Shown here piece by piece: positions 7,565-15,818 of a DNA stretch of 64,000 bases (positions within the stretch are counted from its first letter, which is position 1; every line of letters begins with the position of its first letter). The DNA is from Acherontichlamydia pituitae (GTDB lineage: Bacteria; Chlamydiota; Chlamydiia; Chlamydiales; Rhabdochlamydiaceae): contig JAHCAX010000001.1 in assembly GCA_019634675.1 (NCBI GenBank), positions 1,015,986 to 1,079,985 of the forward strand, read 5' to 3'. The position numbers and the translations under genes are program-made. A model generated the notes under the pieces. That model was not told where the DNA came from. It searched no databases and saw only the letters and a list, made by a program, of their open reading frames with translations.

Positions 7565-10179
7565 TTTGATTTTCCGTTTGCTTTAAAGGAGATGCTCTCT
7601 TCCCCATCTTTGCTTTTTTGCATGGAGAGGAGAATGGTCTGTTCATTTTTAATCTCTCCCTTAAGAAGAGCGGTCGAGAGGACATTGACGACCTCTTGCT
7701 GGATCAGCCGTTTTAAGGGACGGGCCCCGTAGAACGGATCGTACCCTTTTTGCGCGAGGTAGCTCAAGACTGGCTTGTCCCACTCCAGATGGATGCTCCG
7801 TTCCAGCAGCCGTTTGGCCACGCGGTTCAGTTGGATCAGGACGATCTTTTCCATATCTTTTTCTTGCAGAGGCAGGAAGGGCAGGATGTCGTCAAGGCGG
7901 TTTAGGAATTCAGGACGGAAATGGGCCTTTAGGATCGGTTCGACGATGCTATAGACGGCATCTTTGGTCCATTCAGGAGAATGGGTGCGGATTTTTTCGA
8001 GGAGCTGTTCCGAGCCTAAGTTAGAGGTCATGATGAAAAGGGCATTTTTGCAGTTGACCATTCGGCCTTTGCTATCGGTGATCCTTCCGTCGTCAAAAAT
8101 TTGGAGGAGGATATTGAAGACATCGTGGTGCGCTTTTTCTATCTCGTCGAAGAGGACCACGGCATAGGGCCTTCTGCGGAGCGCTTCTGTGAGCTGGCCG
8201 CCCTCCTCGTACCCGACATATCCGGGAGGAGACCCGATCAGCTTGGCAATGCTGTGCTTTTCCATGTACTCCGACATATCGACACGGATGATCGCTTCTT
8301 CTTGGTTAAAGAGCTGGTCGGCAAGGGCTTTGGCAAGCTCTGTTTTTCCAACTCCCGTAGGACCGATAAAGAGGAAGACGCCGACAGGGCGGGATGGGTC
8401 GTTAAGACCGGCGCGCGACCTGCGGATCGCTTCGCTGACCGCTTGGACGGCAAAGGGTTGGCCAACGACCCGTTCAGAAAGGATTTTTTCCAGGTGGAGC
8501 AGCCGCTCTGCTTCGCCTCCGAGCATCTTGTTGACCGGGATGCCGGTCCATTTAGCGACGATCTGAGCAATGAGCGGTTCGTCGACCTCTTCTTGAAGGA
8601 GGCGGTTGGGCTTTTCGTTCAATGTCTTTTGGGCCTCTTCCAGCTCTTTTTTCATTTTGGGGATGGCGTTATAGCGCAGTTCTGCCACCTTGTTGTAGTC
8701 GGCTCCGCGTTCTGCTTCTTCTTCTTGGAAACGGAGGGTCTCAAGGGCGTTTTTTTTCTCTTTGAGCGATTGGATCAGCTTTTTTTCTTGGTTCCATTGC
8801 TCGCGCAAAACGGACAGGTCCTCTTTGGCCTTGGCAATTTGCCCATCTAATTTTTTCGCTTCTCCTGCGGCGCTTGAGGAATCCTCTCTTTTGAGCGCTT
8901 CCTGCTTGACGATCATGCTGGAAAGCTCCCTTTCCTTGATATCAATGGGAAGGGGAAGGCTTCCGATCTGCATCCGGATCATGCTGGCGGCTTCGTCGAT
9001 CAGGTCGATCGCTTTGTCGGGCAGGCGGCGGTCGGTGATGTAGCGGTTCGAAAGAAGGACGGCAGCGTGCAAAGCTCCTTCGGTGATGTGGACTCCGTGA
9101 AAGATCTCGTAACGCTCGCGAAGGCCTCTTAAGATCGCAATCGTGTCGTCGACGGAAGGTTCTTGGACGAAAACGGTTTGAAACCGGCGCTCTAGGGCAG
9201 CATCCTTTTCGATGTACTTTTGGTATTCGTTGAGGGTCGTTGCGCCGATGCAGTGGAGCGTTCCTCGGGCAAGGGCAGGCTTAAGAAGATTTGCGGCGTC
9301 CATGGCCCCTTCAGCGGCGCCGGCGCCGACAAGCGTGTGGACCTCGTCAATAAAAAGAAGGGTCTTGCCAGAGCCCTCTTCAATTTCCTTTAAAATCCCT
9401 TTTAACCTCTCTTCAAATTCCCCTCTGTACTTAGTTCCTGCAATGAGGCTTCCCATATCGAGGACATAGAGCTGTTTGTCTTTAAGGGAATCGGGGACGT
9501 CTCCTTGGACAATGCGCAGAGCAAGTCCTTCTGCAATAGCTGTTTTTCCAACGCCAGGTTCTCCGATTAAAAGAGGGTTGTTCTTGGTGCGGCGGCTCAA
9601 GACCTGCATCGTCCTGCGGATCTCTTCGTCGCGGCCGATAACGGGGTCGAGCTTGCCGTCTTTAGCAAGGGATGTGAGATTGCGGCAGTACTTTGCCAAC
9701 GCTTGAACGCTGGCTTCTGCGGTAGGGGAGTCCATACGTGTCGTTCCTCGAATTTGTTTGATCTTTTTTTCTACTTCGCTGAGAGAAATCGGAGAATTTT
9801 TTTTCCAGGTGGCAAAAGGTTCTCCTCCCGACTGCCAAAATGCATAGAAAAAATGATCGCTGCTTAAATAGGTGTCGTTCCATTTTTTAGCAATGGCTTG
9901 CGCCTCTGCTATCCGGTTTTGCAATTGGGATGAAACGGCGGGGGCTTGGGAAGCTTCAGCGAAAGTGGGAACTTTTGCAAGGGCTGTCTTGATCTGTTGC
10001 GGCAGTGTTGCGGCATTGAGGTTTAAAGAGGAGGACAGCGTTGAAAAGTATCCTTGGGGATCTTCTAAAAAACCTAGGAGAAGGTGGTTTTCTCCTACTT
10101 CGGTATGCTGATGCTCTTGCGCATAGCTAAAAGCCTTTTCTAAGGCATCTCGAACGTTTTCAGTGAATTGTGGAGACAT
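7561..10179 (-). CDS. clpB: ClpB disaggregase
   Basis: 872 residues, the usual ClpB length. The longest frame starts at 10248, but ATG at 10179 (MSPQFTENVRDALEKAF) is the true start: it follows AAGAGG and opens the Clp N-domain. Two AAA+ modules are visible. The first has Walker A GEPGVGKT at about residue 206 and Walker B LLFIDEVH; a coiled-coil M-domain rich in Glu/Lys follows (about residues 400-520); the second has GPTGVGKT and VVLFDEIEKAHHDVF. With DnaK and partners it rescues aggregated cytosolic proteins using ATP. A sigma70-like promoter lies at 10215-10244; no CIRCE heat-shock operator was seen. The kinase-like gene follows with an ATGA overlap. Confidence 0.97.
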   Translation of the reverse strand: MSPQFTENVRDALEKAFSYAQEHQHTEVGENHLLLGFLEDPQGYFSTLSSSLNLNAATLPQQIKTALAKVPTFAEASQAPAVSSQLQNRIAEAQAIAKKWNDTYLSSDHFFYAFWQSGGEPFATWKKNSPISLSEVEKKIKQIRGTTRMDSPTAEASVQALAKYCRNLTSLAKDGKLDPVIGRDEEIRRTMQVLSRRTKNNPLLIGEPGVGKTAIAEGLALRIVQGDVPDSLKDKQLYVLDMGSLIAGTKYRGEFEERLKGILKEIEEGSGKTLLFIDEVHTLVGAGAAEGAMDAANLLKPALARGTLHCIGATTLNEYQKYIEKDAALERRFQTVFVQEPSVDDTIAILRGLRERYEIFHGVHITEGALHAAVLLSNRYITDRRLPDKAIDLIDEAASMIRMQIGSLPLPIDIKERELSSMIVKQEALKREDSSSAAGEAKKLDGQIAKAKEDLSVLREQWNQEKKLIQSLKEKKNALETLRFQEEEAERGADYNKVAELRYNAIPKMKKELEEAQKTLNEKPNRLLQEEVDEPLIAQIVAKWTGIPVNKMLGGEAERLLHLEKILSERVVGQPFAVQAVSEAIRRSRAGLNDPSRPVGVFLFIGPTGVGKTELAKALADQLFNQEEAIIRVDMSEYMEKHSIAKLIGSPPGYVGYEEGGQLTEALRRRPYAVVLFDEIEKAHHDVFNILLQIFDDGRITDSKGRMVNCKNALFIMTSNLGSEQLLEKIRTHSPEWTKDAVYSIVEPILKAHFRPEFLNRLDDILPFLPLQEKDMEKIVLIQLNRVAKRLLERSIHLEWDKPVLSYLAQKGYDPFYGARPLKRLIQQEVVNVLSTALLKGEIKNEQTILLSMQKSKDGEESISFKANGKSK

Positions 10180-10214
10180 AAAAAACCTCTTATCGGCTCC
10201 AATGATCAGAACAA

Positions 10215-10244
10215 AATATACCCCTTTGGAACCCTTCCAGTCAA
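10215..10244 (-). promoter_or_regulatory. Probable housekeeping promoter for clpB and the kinase-like gene
   Basis: On the minus strand TTGACT (10239-10244) and TATATT (10215-10220) are separated by 18 bp, about 35 bp before the clpB start at 10179. The match to the -35/-10 consensus is good. No heat-shock inverted repeat overlaps it. Confidence 0.5.
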
Positions 10245-10324
10245 TCACCTCTCGTTCTCTCTTGACAATCAGGTTCCTAACAAATTATCTTTCACGCAAT
10301 ATCCTCTATGGAATTGGTGTTGTG

Positions 10325-11893
10325 ATGAATTGGTTGAATCTGAGAACACTCATTACATTTTTTTTACTTGTTTGTTCTGGAATTTTTCATGCGGCGCATG
10401 CCAAAACGGTTTCGTTCACCATTTTTTCTTTTAATGACGTGTATACGATTTCCCCTGATCGGGATGGCAAGGGGGGGTATGCCGGGCTTTATACCCTTCT
10501 CGAAAAAGAGAGGGAAAAGGCCAAAAACCATATCACAACGGTCAATGGAGATTTTCTCTTTCCTTCCATCCTCTCAGCATTTGACAAAGCTGTGCATCGG
10601 ATCGAGCTTTTGAACGATTTGGGCGTCGATCTCGTGGCATTAGGAAATCACGAGTTTGACTTTGGCCCTGAGATTGTCAAAGAAAGAATAGCTGAATCCA
10701 AGTTCCAATGGTTGGCGGCCAACGCTTTTGATACAGAGTGCCGGTACTTTACGGGTTCCAATCAGACCAAGATCATAGACGTAGAAGGGGTGAAAATTGG
10801 TTTTTTTGGCTTAATCACTGTAGAAACACCTCTGCTCTCTTCCACAAACCGGAAGGTGTGCTTTACGCCAATTGCCTTTACTGCCAAACAAATGGTGCAG
10901 CAACTTAAGAAAGAAGGCGCCGATGTGATCGTTGCGCTGACCCATCTTTTTATGGAGGAGGACAGGCAATTGGCTGTCGAGGTCCCTGAAATCGATGTGA
11001 TTCTGGGAGGCCATGACCATGATCCGTTTACATGGTACGATGGGAAGACATTTGTTCATAAATCGGGACAAAACGCCCATTTCCTTTCTCGAATTAATTT
11101 GCTCATCGAAAAAGATGAAAAGACCTCTTTGGTCAAAGTGTTCCCATCTTGGAAAGTCATCGCCAATCATCGGATCCCGGAACATCCTAAAATCGCGGGA
11201 AAGATCCAAGGGTATGAAGCGCTTTTTGAAGAGCATGCGAAACAATCGGTTGCAATCACGACGACTTTATTGGACAGCAGCGGCGGCAAGGTCCGTTCCC
11301 AAGAGTCAACGGTCGGAAATCTCATTGCAGACGCACTCCGCTTTAGCTGCAATGCAGATGTTGCGATCATCAGCGGCGGCATTATTCGAGGCGATAGGAC
11401 CTATGCTCCTGGCACGATGATCACTTTTAAAGATATCTTGTCAGAGCTTCCCTTCGCCAATATCTGCTATCTCGTGGAGATTACGGGAGAAGAAATTTTG
11501 GAGGCTCTTGAAAATGGAGTATCGCAAATCGAAGGAAAGGCCGGCCGTTTTGCCCAAGTATCGGGGATAGAATATGCATTCGACTCCAATCAGCTTCCTG
11601 GCCGGAGGATAACACATGCAGGGATCAACGGGCTGCCTTTAGACCGCAAAGGGCTCTATCGAGTGGCGACAGTTGACTACATGTATAATGGAGGAGACGG
11701 ATACAACTGCTTTAAAAAGGGGAAGCTGCTGATCGGACCCCTTCATCGGATGGAACTTGTGACAGTTGTCGTCGACTATTTGAAAAAGCTGGGAAGGATC
11801 CATGCAGCTGTTGAAGATCGGATCAACTGTGTTCAGTGTTCTAAAGGTCTGGACGACAACTTCTTGACCCAATCTGGCGTAGCTGGCCATTAG
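10325..11893 (+). CDS. Exported 5'-nucleotidase / metallophosphoesterase (UshA family)
   Basis: 522 residues from the ATG at 10325, which opens a signal peptide (hydrophobic run LITFFLLVCSGIF, cut after HAAHA); the longer upstream frame is not used. The metal site of the family is present: SFNDVY near residue 37, GDF, GNHEFDFG, THLFMEEDR and GGHDHDP. The C-terminal nucleotide-binding domain follows with ESTVGNLIADAL and DYMYNGGDGY. The enzyme should hydrolyse nucleotides, or a related phosphate ester, in the periplasm, perhaps to salvage host nucleosides. UshA-type specificity cannot be told from sequence. Divergent from clpB. Confidence 0.88.
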   Translation: MNWLNLRTLITFFLLVCSGIFHAAHAKTVSFTIFSFNDVYTISPDRDGKGGYAGLYTLLEKEREKAKNHITTVNGDFLFPSILSAFDKAVHRIELLNDLGVDLVALGNHEFDFGPEIVKERIAESKFQWLAANAFDTECRYFTGSNQTKIIDVEGVKIGFFGLITVETPLLSSTNRKVCFTPIAFTAKQMVQQLKKEGADVIVALTHLFMEEDRQLAVEVPEIDVILGGHDHDPFTWYDGKTFVHKSGQNAHFLSRINLLIEKDEKTSLVKVFPSWKVIANHRIPEHPKIAGKIQGYEALFEEHAKQSVAITTTLLDSSGGKVRSQESTVGNLIADALRFSCNADVAIISGGIIRGDRTYAPGTMITFKDILSELPFANICYLVEITGEEILEALENGVSQIEGKAGRFAQVSGIEYAFDSNQLPGRRITHAGINGLPLDRKGLYRVATVDYMYNGGDGYNCFKKGKLLIGPLHRMELVTVVVDYLKKLGRIHAAVEDRINCVQCSKGLDDNFLTQSGVAGH

Positions 11894-11950
11894 AGGCAAT
11901 TGCAAAACTGCCTCATTAGCAAAATGGCTAGTTGGATTTTGCAACCTCTT
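11892..11950. repeat. Palindromic element, copy A, between two convergent stops
   Basis: Arms 'agaggcaattgcaaaa' (11892-11907) and 'ttttgcaacctctt' (11937-11950) are inverted. The element fills exactly the space between the stop codons of the 5'-nucleotidase gene and the convergent exported-protein gene. It belongs to the dispersed family whose ends read 'gaggcagttgcaaaac'. It could end transcription in both directions or be a small non-autonomous mobile element. Confidence 0.65.
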
Positions 11951-12496
11951 CTATTGTCCAGCTGGAGGCTGGGTTGGTGAAGGCTGGCTCGGAGCGGTCG
12001 GCTGTGTTGTTGGAGGTTGGCTCGTCATGGTTGGAGGGCTAGGCTGTTTTCTCTCAGCTTCGGAACCGGGTACAACTTTGCGCGCCTTGACGGATACTCC
12101 AGATGTTTTATTGACGAGCAAGAAAGGATAGTCTGTGCTGTCGCTTGGAACGATCCGGATGGGAAAAGGTGTAATCCATACTGAAGATTGAACAACGTCG
12201 TTCGGATCGACTTCCCACATCGTTCCGTCAGAGAGCTGCAGTTTTCTTCCGCCTTCAATATTGATCGATAGCATGATTTCAGGTGCTTGCCTCTCGACCT
12301 TGGAACTTTTCACTTCAAAATTTGCATTGAGCCAATCTTCTAATGCCGCTTTCTGCAATGGAGTTAAATTAGCCACTCCTGTTTTTTGCTGGACGTCCCT
12401 ACTCATGACCTCATCGAGCAAGATCAAAGCGAATGAGGGTGTGGTTTGGATAAGCATAGCTGCAACAGCTGAAGCGATGAGAAGTTTTTTGGCCAT
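11951..12496 (-). CDS. Exported protein of unknown function with a proline-rich tail
   Basis: 181 residues from the ATG at 12496, which is 8 bases after GAGG; an ATG two codons earlier is possible. A signal peptide (MAKKLLIASAVAAMLIQ, cleavage near PSFA) is followed by a globular part with LQLSDGTMWEVDPNDVVQ and WITPFPIRIV, a short beta-rich pattern. The last ~40 residues are low-complexity Pro/Thr/Ser/Gln, a likely disordered tail in the periplasm or at the surface. I do not recognise a named family. The gene downstream of it is convergent, with repeat copy A between the two stops. Confidence 0.7.
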   Translation of the reverse strand: MAKKLLIASAVAAMLIQTTPSFALILLDEVMSRDVQQKTGVANLTPLQKAALEDWLNANFEVKSSKVERQAPEIMLSINIEGGRKLQLSDGTMWEVDPNDVVQSSVWITPFPIRIVPSDSTDYPFLLVNKTSGVSVKARKVVPGSEAERKQPSPPTMTSQPPTTQPTAPSQPSPTQPPAGQ

Positions 12497-12651
12497 CTTC
12501 ATATCCTCGTTTTCTATCTTGTTTTGGTATACTTTGATGTAAATAAATATTCAAGAATTGATTACAAAATTCAAGGGTTCAGAAGAAATGCCGAAACAAG
12601 CTGAAGAATCCGTTTCTGGCATTGTCGGTTTTGCCTTAACATTTGATCAGC

Positions 12652-14253
12652 TTATGGCTCGGGGCAGACTCTGCGCAGCTGGTCTCTCAGTCCAAGAAGC
12701 GCTTTTGGACGGTGGTTTCTCTCTTGAACGAGGGCCTCGGCTTTTTGAAGATGGGACCAGGCAAGATGGTAATCAAGCCTCCCTGCAGCAATGATCGAAA
12801 GATAATATTCTACAGTTGCATTGTTTGGATCGAGCCGATGGTGCCGTTGGAGGATCTCCATGGCTTCGCTGCCCCTTCCTAATTGGAGCCATGTTGTTGC
12901 AAGCTGCAGAAGGCCTGCGCGGTAGGATGGATAGCGGGCGGTGATCTCTTCTAGTTCTTTTTGTTTCTTGATGATTGATTCGCGCGTCTCATCGACAGGC
13001 ATAAAGACCGCCTTGATCCCTTCCGCGTTCACTTTTCCATTGAGATAATCTTCGGGGATCGATTCGGGCGATACAGCTTCTTCAAAGGTCATCCCTTTGA
13101 TCTCTTTGAGGAGCTTGGCTCCTTGCGCTGTTTTTCCGATGAAGAGGTAGTTAAAGCCTAAAAACATTTTAAGCAGCGGGTCGTCTTTCATATAGGGAAG
13201 CGCTTTTTCATAGAGCGCAACAGTGGTCTCATGGTCGCCGCGCGACCAGGAGACAGAAGCTTGGTTGAAAAAAGCCATGCCGATGACTTGCTTAATGTTC
13301 CTCTGCTGGAGCTTGCGCGTATTGATTCCGAGATAGACCTCGGAAGGGAGATTGATACCCCGCGCAGTGGTCTCGATATTGATGATCTTGTCTGCGTTCC
13401 TGTAACGGACATAGATGTGGCCGGGAGGGGTAATGATCTCCAAAGGAAGATCGAGCCGTTGGCCTAAGCATAAATAGAGGATCGAGACTCCCAAGCACAC
13501 CCCTTGCCGGTTGTCGATAACTGAAGGGAGAAAGGTGTAGAGGTCGATATCCTTGGCATAGATCGAATGGGGAGGAAAGCGGAACTGCATTTCATGGAAG
13601 ACAAACTGATTGATTGCGCGGAGCTTCTCTTCATGGGATGCATTTTGAGGAAGGCGCGCCAAGATCTGGAGCGCCATCAGATCGATGCTGGCCTCATATT
13701 GGAGGACCTCGTCCTTAAGTTGTTCGGAACCTTCAAATTGGTCGATCAGAAGGCCGCGGGCCAAATCGATCTCTTCAGGAGGCAAGGCAAGGGCCTCGTC
13801 TTTGGTCCAAATGCTGGCGCCTTTCAGCTTTCGATTTGACAGCCGGGAGCCTATTTTATCGACCAAGTTCAATTGTTCTTCTGTCAGCTTCACAGGAGGA
13901 TCGAAAGACTGCCTATTGACAAGCGCGATGATCCCATTGAGCTCGAAATGCGGAAGCATCACGTGGGCGACATGTGAGGGAATATTACCCCCTCCGAGCA
14001 ATTCCCATGCCCGTTTCAAAGCGGCCTTTCCTTCTGGAGTGTCAGGATAAAGTTCATAGAAGGCTAAATGCTGGGAGATCGAAAGGGGATCTAACGTATT
14101 GAACAACGATTTTAAGGAAAGCTTGGCTGCCTGCGAAGATGTCAGTCTTTCCCTTTCTTCGATCTTTATTTTTTTCCGGGCATGCAGGGGCAAAGAGGGG
14201 ATTGCCAATGAAATAACCAAAAAAAGAGGAATGAAAAAGAAGCGGGCCAGCAT
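12652..14253 (-). CDS. Exported transglutaminase-like (SirB1-type) protein with TPR repeats
   Basis: 533 residues. A signal peptide covers residues 1-25. The middle part (about 210-320) holds QGVCLGVSILYLCLG with a candidate catalytic Cys, LEIITPPGHIYVRY with a His, and INIETTARG, the Cys-His-acid order of transglutaminase-like cysteine enzymes in the SirB1 family. From residue about 330 helical TPR-like repeats follow (FFNQASVSWSRGDHETTVALYEKAL; PSYRAGLLQLATTWLQLGRGSEA). It probably acts outside the cytoplasm, in protein binding or peptide cleavage; the substrate is unknown. The nearest gene upstream of its start is the divergent porin gene at 14608, across a 354-bp region with a long palindrome. 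Confidence 0.75.
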   Translation of the reverse strand: MLARFFFIPLFLVISLAIPSLPLHARKKIKIEERERLTSSQAAKLSLKSLFNTLDPLSISQHLAFYELYPDTPEGKAALKRAWELLGGGNIPSHVAHVMLPHFELNGIIALVNRQSFDPPVKLTEEQLNLVDKIGSRLSNRKLKGASIWTKDEALALPPEEIDLARGLLIDQFEGSEQLKDEVLQYEASIDLMALQILARLPQNASHEEKLRAINQFVFHEMQFRFPPHSIYAKDIDLYTFLPSVIDNRQGVCLGVSILYLCLGQRLDLPLEIITPPGHIYVRYRNADKIINIETTARGINLPSEVYLGINTRKLQQRNIKQVIGMAFFNQASVSWSRGDHETTVALYEKALPYMKDDPLLKMFLGFNYLFIGKTAQGAKLLKEIKGMTFEEAVSPESIPEDYLNGKVNAEGIKAVFMPVDETRESIIKKQKELEEITARYPSYRAGLLQLATTWLQLGRGSEAMEILQRHHRLDPNNATVEYYLSIIAAGRLDYHLAWSHLQKAEALVQERNHRPKALLGLRDQLRRVCPEP

Positions 14254-14363
14254 GGTTTTTTACGGATATTTAATCCCTTAGGGTATCTGAATAGGGTTTT
14301 CTGCAAAAGAAATACCTAAACGTAAATGTCCCATAGGATAAAAAATGTTCTTCTTTATCCTAC

Positions 14364-14526
14364 ATGAGCCTATCCGCAATGTAGGGAGAAAAAGTGGGAA
14401 AAGATTTTGAGATGATTTTTGTGTTTTTCGACGAGGGAATATTACTAATATTTCCAAGGAGAAAACCACGAAAAGCACTCAAAAGATTCCCCAATTTTTT
14501 TTCTCTACATTGCCGATAGGCTCATA
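14364..14526. repeat. Long imperfect palindrome (about 163 bp), MITE-like
   Basis: The ends 'atgagcctatccgcaatgta' (14364-14383) and 'tacattgccgataggctcat' (near 14526) are inverted with one mismatch and one length difference, and the AT-rich inner parts also pair in patches, including GGGAATATT-act-AATATTTCC in the middle. It fills most of the 354-bp gap between the divergent transglutaminase-like and MOMP-like genes, where I see no gene. No target duplication is clear. It may be a non-autonomous element or affect the divergent promoters. Confidence 0.7.
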
Positions 14527-14607
14527 AGCTTGAAACATTACAAAAAAATTAATTTGGTGTATGCTCAACAGCATCATAGCCTTTCATAAAGCGTGGGGAA
14601 CAAAAAG

Positions 14608-15771
14608 ATGTTTGTAAAAAGTCTATATTTATGCCTTCTTCTCATGACCACTTCTTTAATGAGTGCTCAGTATTATAAGACAACAGATCGATCTATTGCC
14701 GTCATGGGTAAGCCATGTGAAAATGGTTCCTTGGATGAAGAAATTGCCTGGGAAGAGGAGAACGCATATCTCGCTGCACCTGCTGGAGAAACTTTTTTAC
14801 ATGAGCCAGCTTTTATAGAAGAGTTTCTTGACCGCTACCGTTTTCCGATAGACAAGCCTTCTTTCTATGCAAATGCTGATTTTCTCTATTGGAAAGCCTA
14901 CTGTGAAAATTTAGATTATGTCACAAAGGGTGCTCAGCCACCTATCCCTTCAGGACGAAATCAAGGTCCGATTGGCACTTATTTGCGCGGCGATTACGAA
15001 TGGGCCCCGGGCTTCCGATTAGGAATGGGTTATTGTTTTAAACCCGATTTTTGGGAGATCGAAGGGGATTACACATTCTTTTTCGATGAAGGAAACAATT
15101 CAGCTAAAGCTAAAACAATTAATCCTCCTTCTTTGAATGGAGCTTACCCTCAACATACTGGAACTCTGTTAAAAGCTAAGAGCCACGTTGACCTTCATTA
15201 TCATGTTGCAGATTTATACCTAGCATCCCGGTTTCTTGTTCGTTCACGGTTGCTGTTGCGATTCCAATTTGGACCGACAGGTGCTTTTTTGGAGCAGAAA
15301 TGGAAAATTATCTATACAGGGTTCAGCGAACAATCGACTATGAAGGTAAAGTGGCGCTTTGAAGGCCTTGGGTTTCGACTTGGAATGCTAGGGGACTGGA
15401 TCATTGGCAAGGGTTTTGGAATTTTTTCTCAAGCATCTCTTGCTGGTATTTTTGGCGTTTATCATAACCATACATTTCAGCGAGATGTTCTTTTCAGCGG
15501 ACCGACCAATCTTTTAGTTGATGCAAAGATCCATGAGCATCGTTTGGTTCCTCATTTTCAATTTTTGATGGGCCCGTCTTGGGGAAAAAATTTTCGCTCT
15601 TGGAGTCTTTTTTTATCTGCCGGATATGAGCTCAATCTTTGGATGAGCGACCTTCAAGAAGTTTTGCAAGGAGCTTTACAAACAATAAATAATGCAGGGA
15701 AAGATCTTCGCCGCACTTACGGAACATTTGGCACTAGAGGTTATACGTTTAAAGCTCAAGTCAATTTTTAG
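14608..15771 (+). CDS. MOMP-like outer membrane protein, paralogue of 5410-6507
   Basis: 387 residues. The longest frame starts with GTG at 14593, but ATG at 14608 follows GGGGA with 8-base spacing and begins the signal peptide (MFVKSLYLCLLLMTTSLMSA). After an acidic linker comes PSFYANADFLYWKAYCENLDY, the signature of the Lpg1974/MOMP-like family, then strands through AGYELNLWM to a final Phe (VNF). Two cysteines in the N-terminal third could join the disulfide network of the chlamydial outer membrane. It should be a porin. Having two diverged copies 9 kb apart fits the multi-copy MOMP-like families of environmental chlamydiae. Confidence 0.85.
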   Translation: MFVKSLYLCLLLMTTSLMSAQYYKTTDRSIAVMGKPCENGSLDEEIAWEEENAYLAAPAGETFLHEPAFIEEFLDRYRFPIDKPSFYANADFLYWKAYCENLDYVTKGAQPPIPSGRNQGPIGTYLRGDYEWAPGFRLGMGYCFKPDFWEIEGDYTFFFDEGNNSAKAKTINPPSLNGAYPQHTGTLLKAKSHVDLHYHVADLYLASRFLVRSRLLLRFQFGPTGAFLEQKWKIIYTGFSEQSTMKVKWRFEGLGFRLGMLGDWIIGKGFGIFSQASLAGIFGVYHNHTFQRDVLFSGPTNLLVDAKIHEHRLVPHFQFLMGPSWGKNFRSWSLFLSAGYELNLWMSDLQEVLQGALQTINNAGKDLRRTYGTFGTRGYTFKAQVNF

Positions 15772-15818
15772 ATTATACTCTCTAATTCAAAGGCTTAATG
15801 TCCAGAACAGGACTCCAT

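Noticed and set aside
8101..8850. 249-codon plus-strand frame inside clpB
   Set aside because: It lies fully antisense to the conserved AAA+ region of clpB and has no recognisable domain.
10180..10324. Possible CIRCE heat-shock operator before clpB
   Set aside because: No TTAGCACTC-N9-GAGTGCTAA-like inverted repeat is present; only a housekeeping-type promoter was seen.
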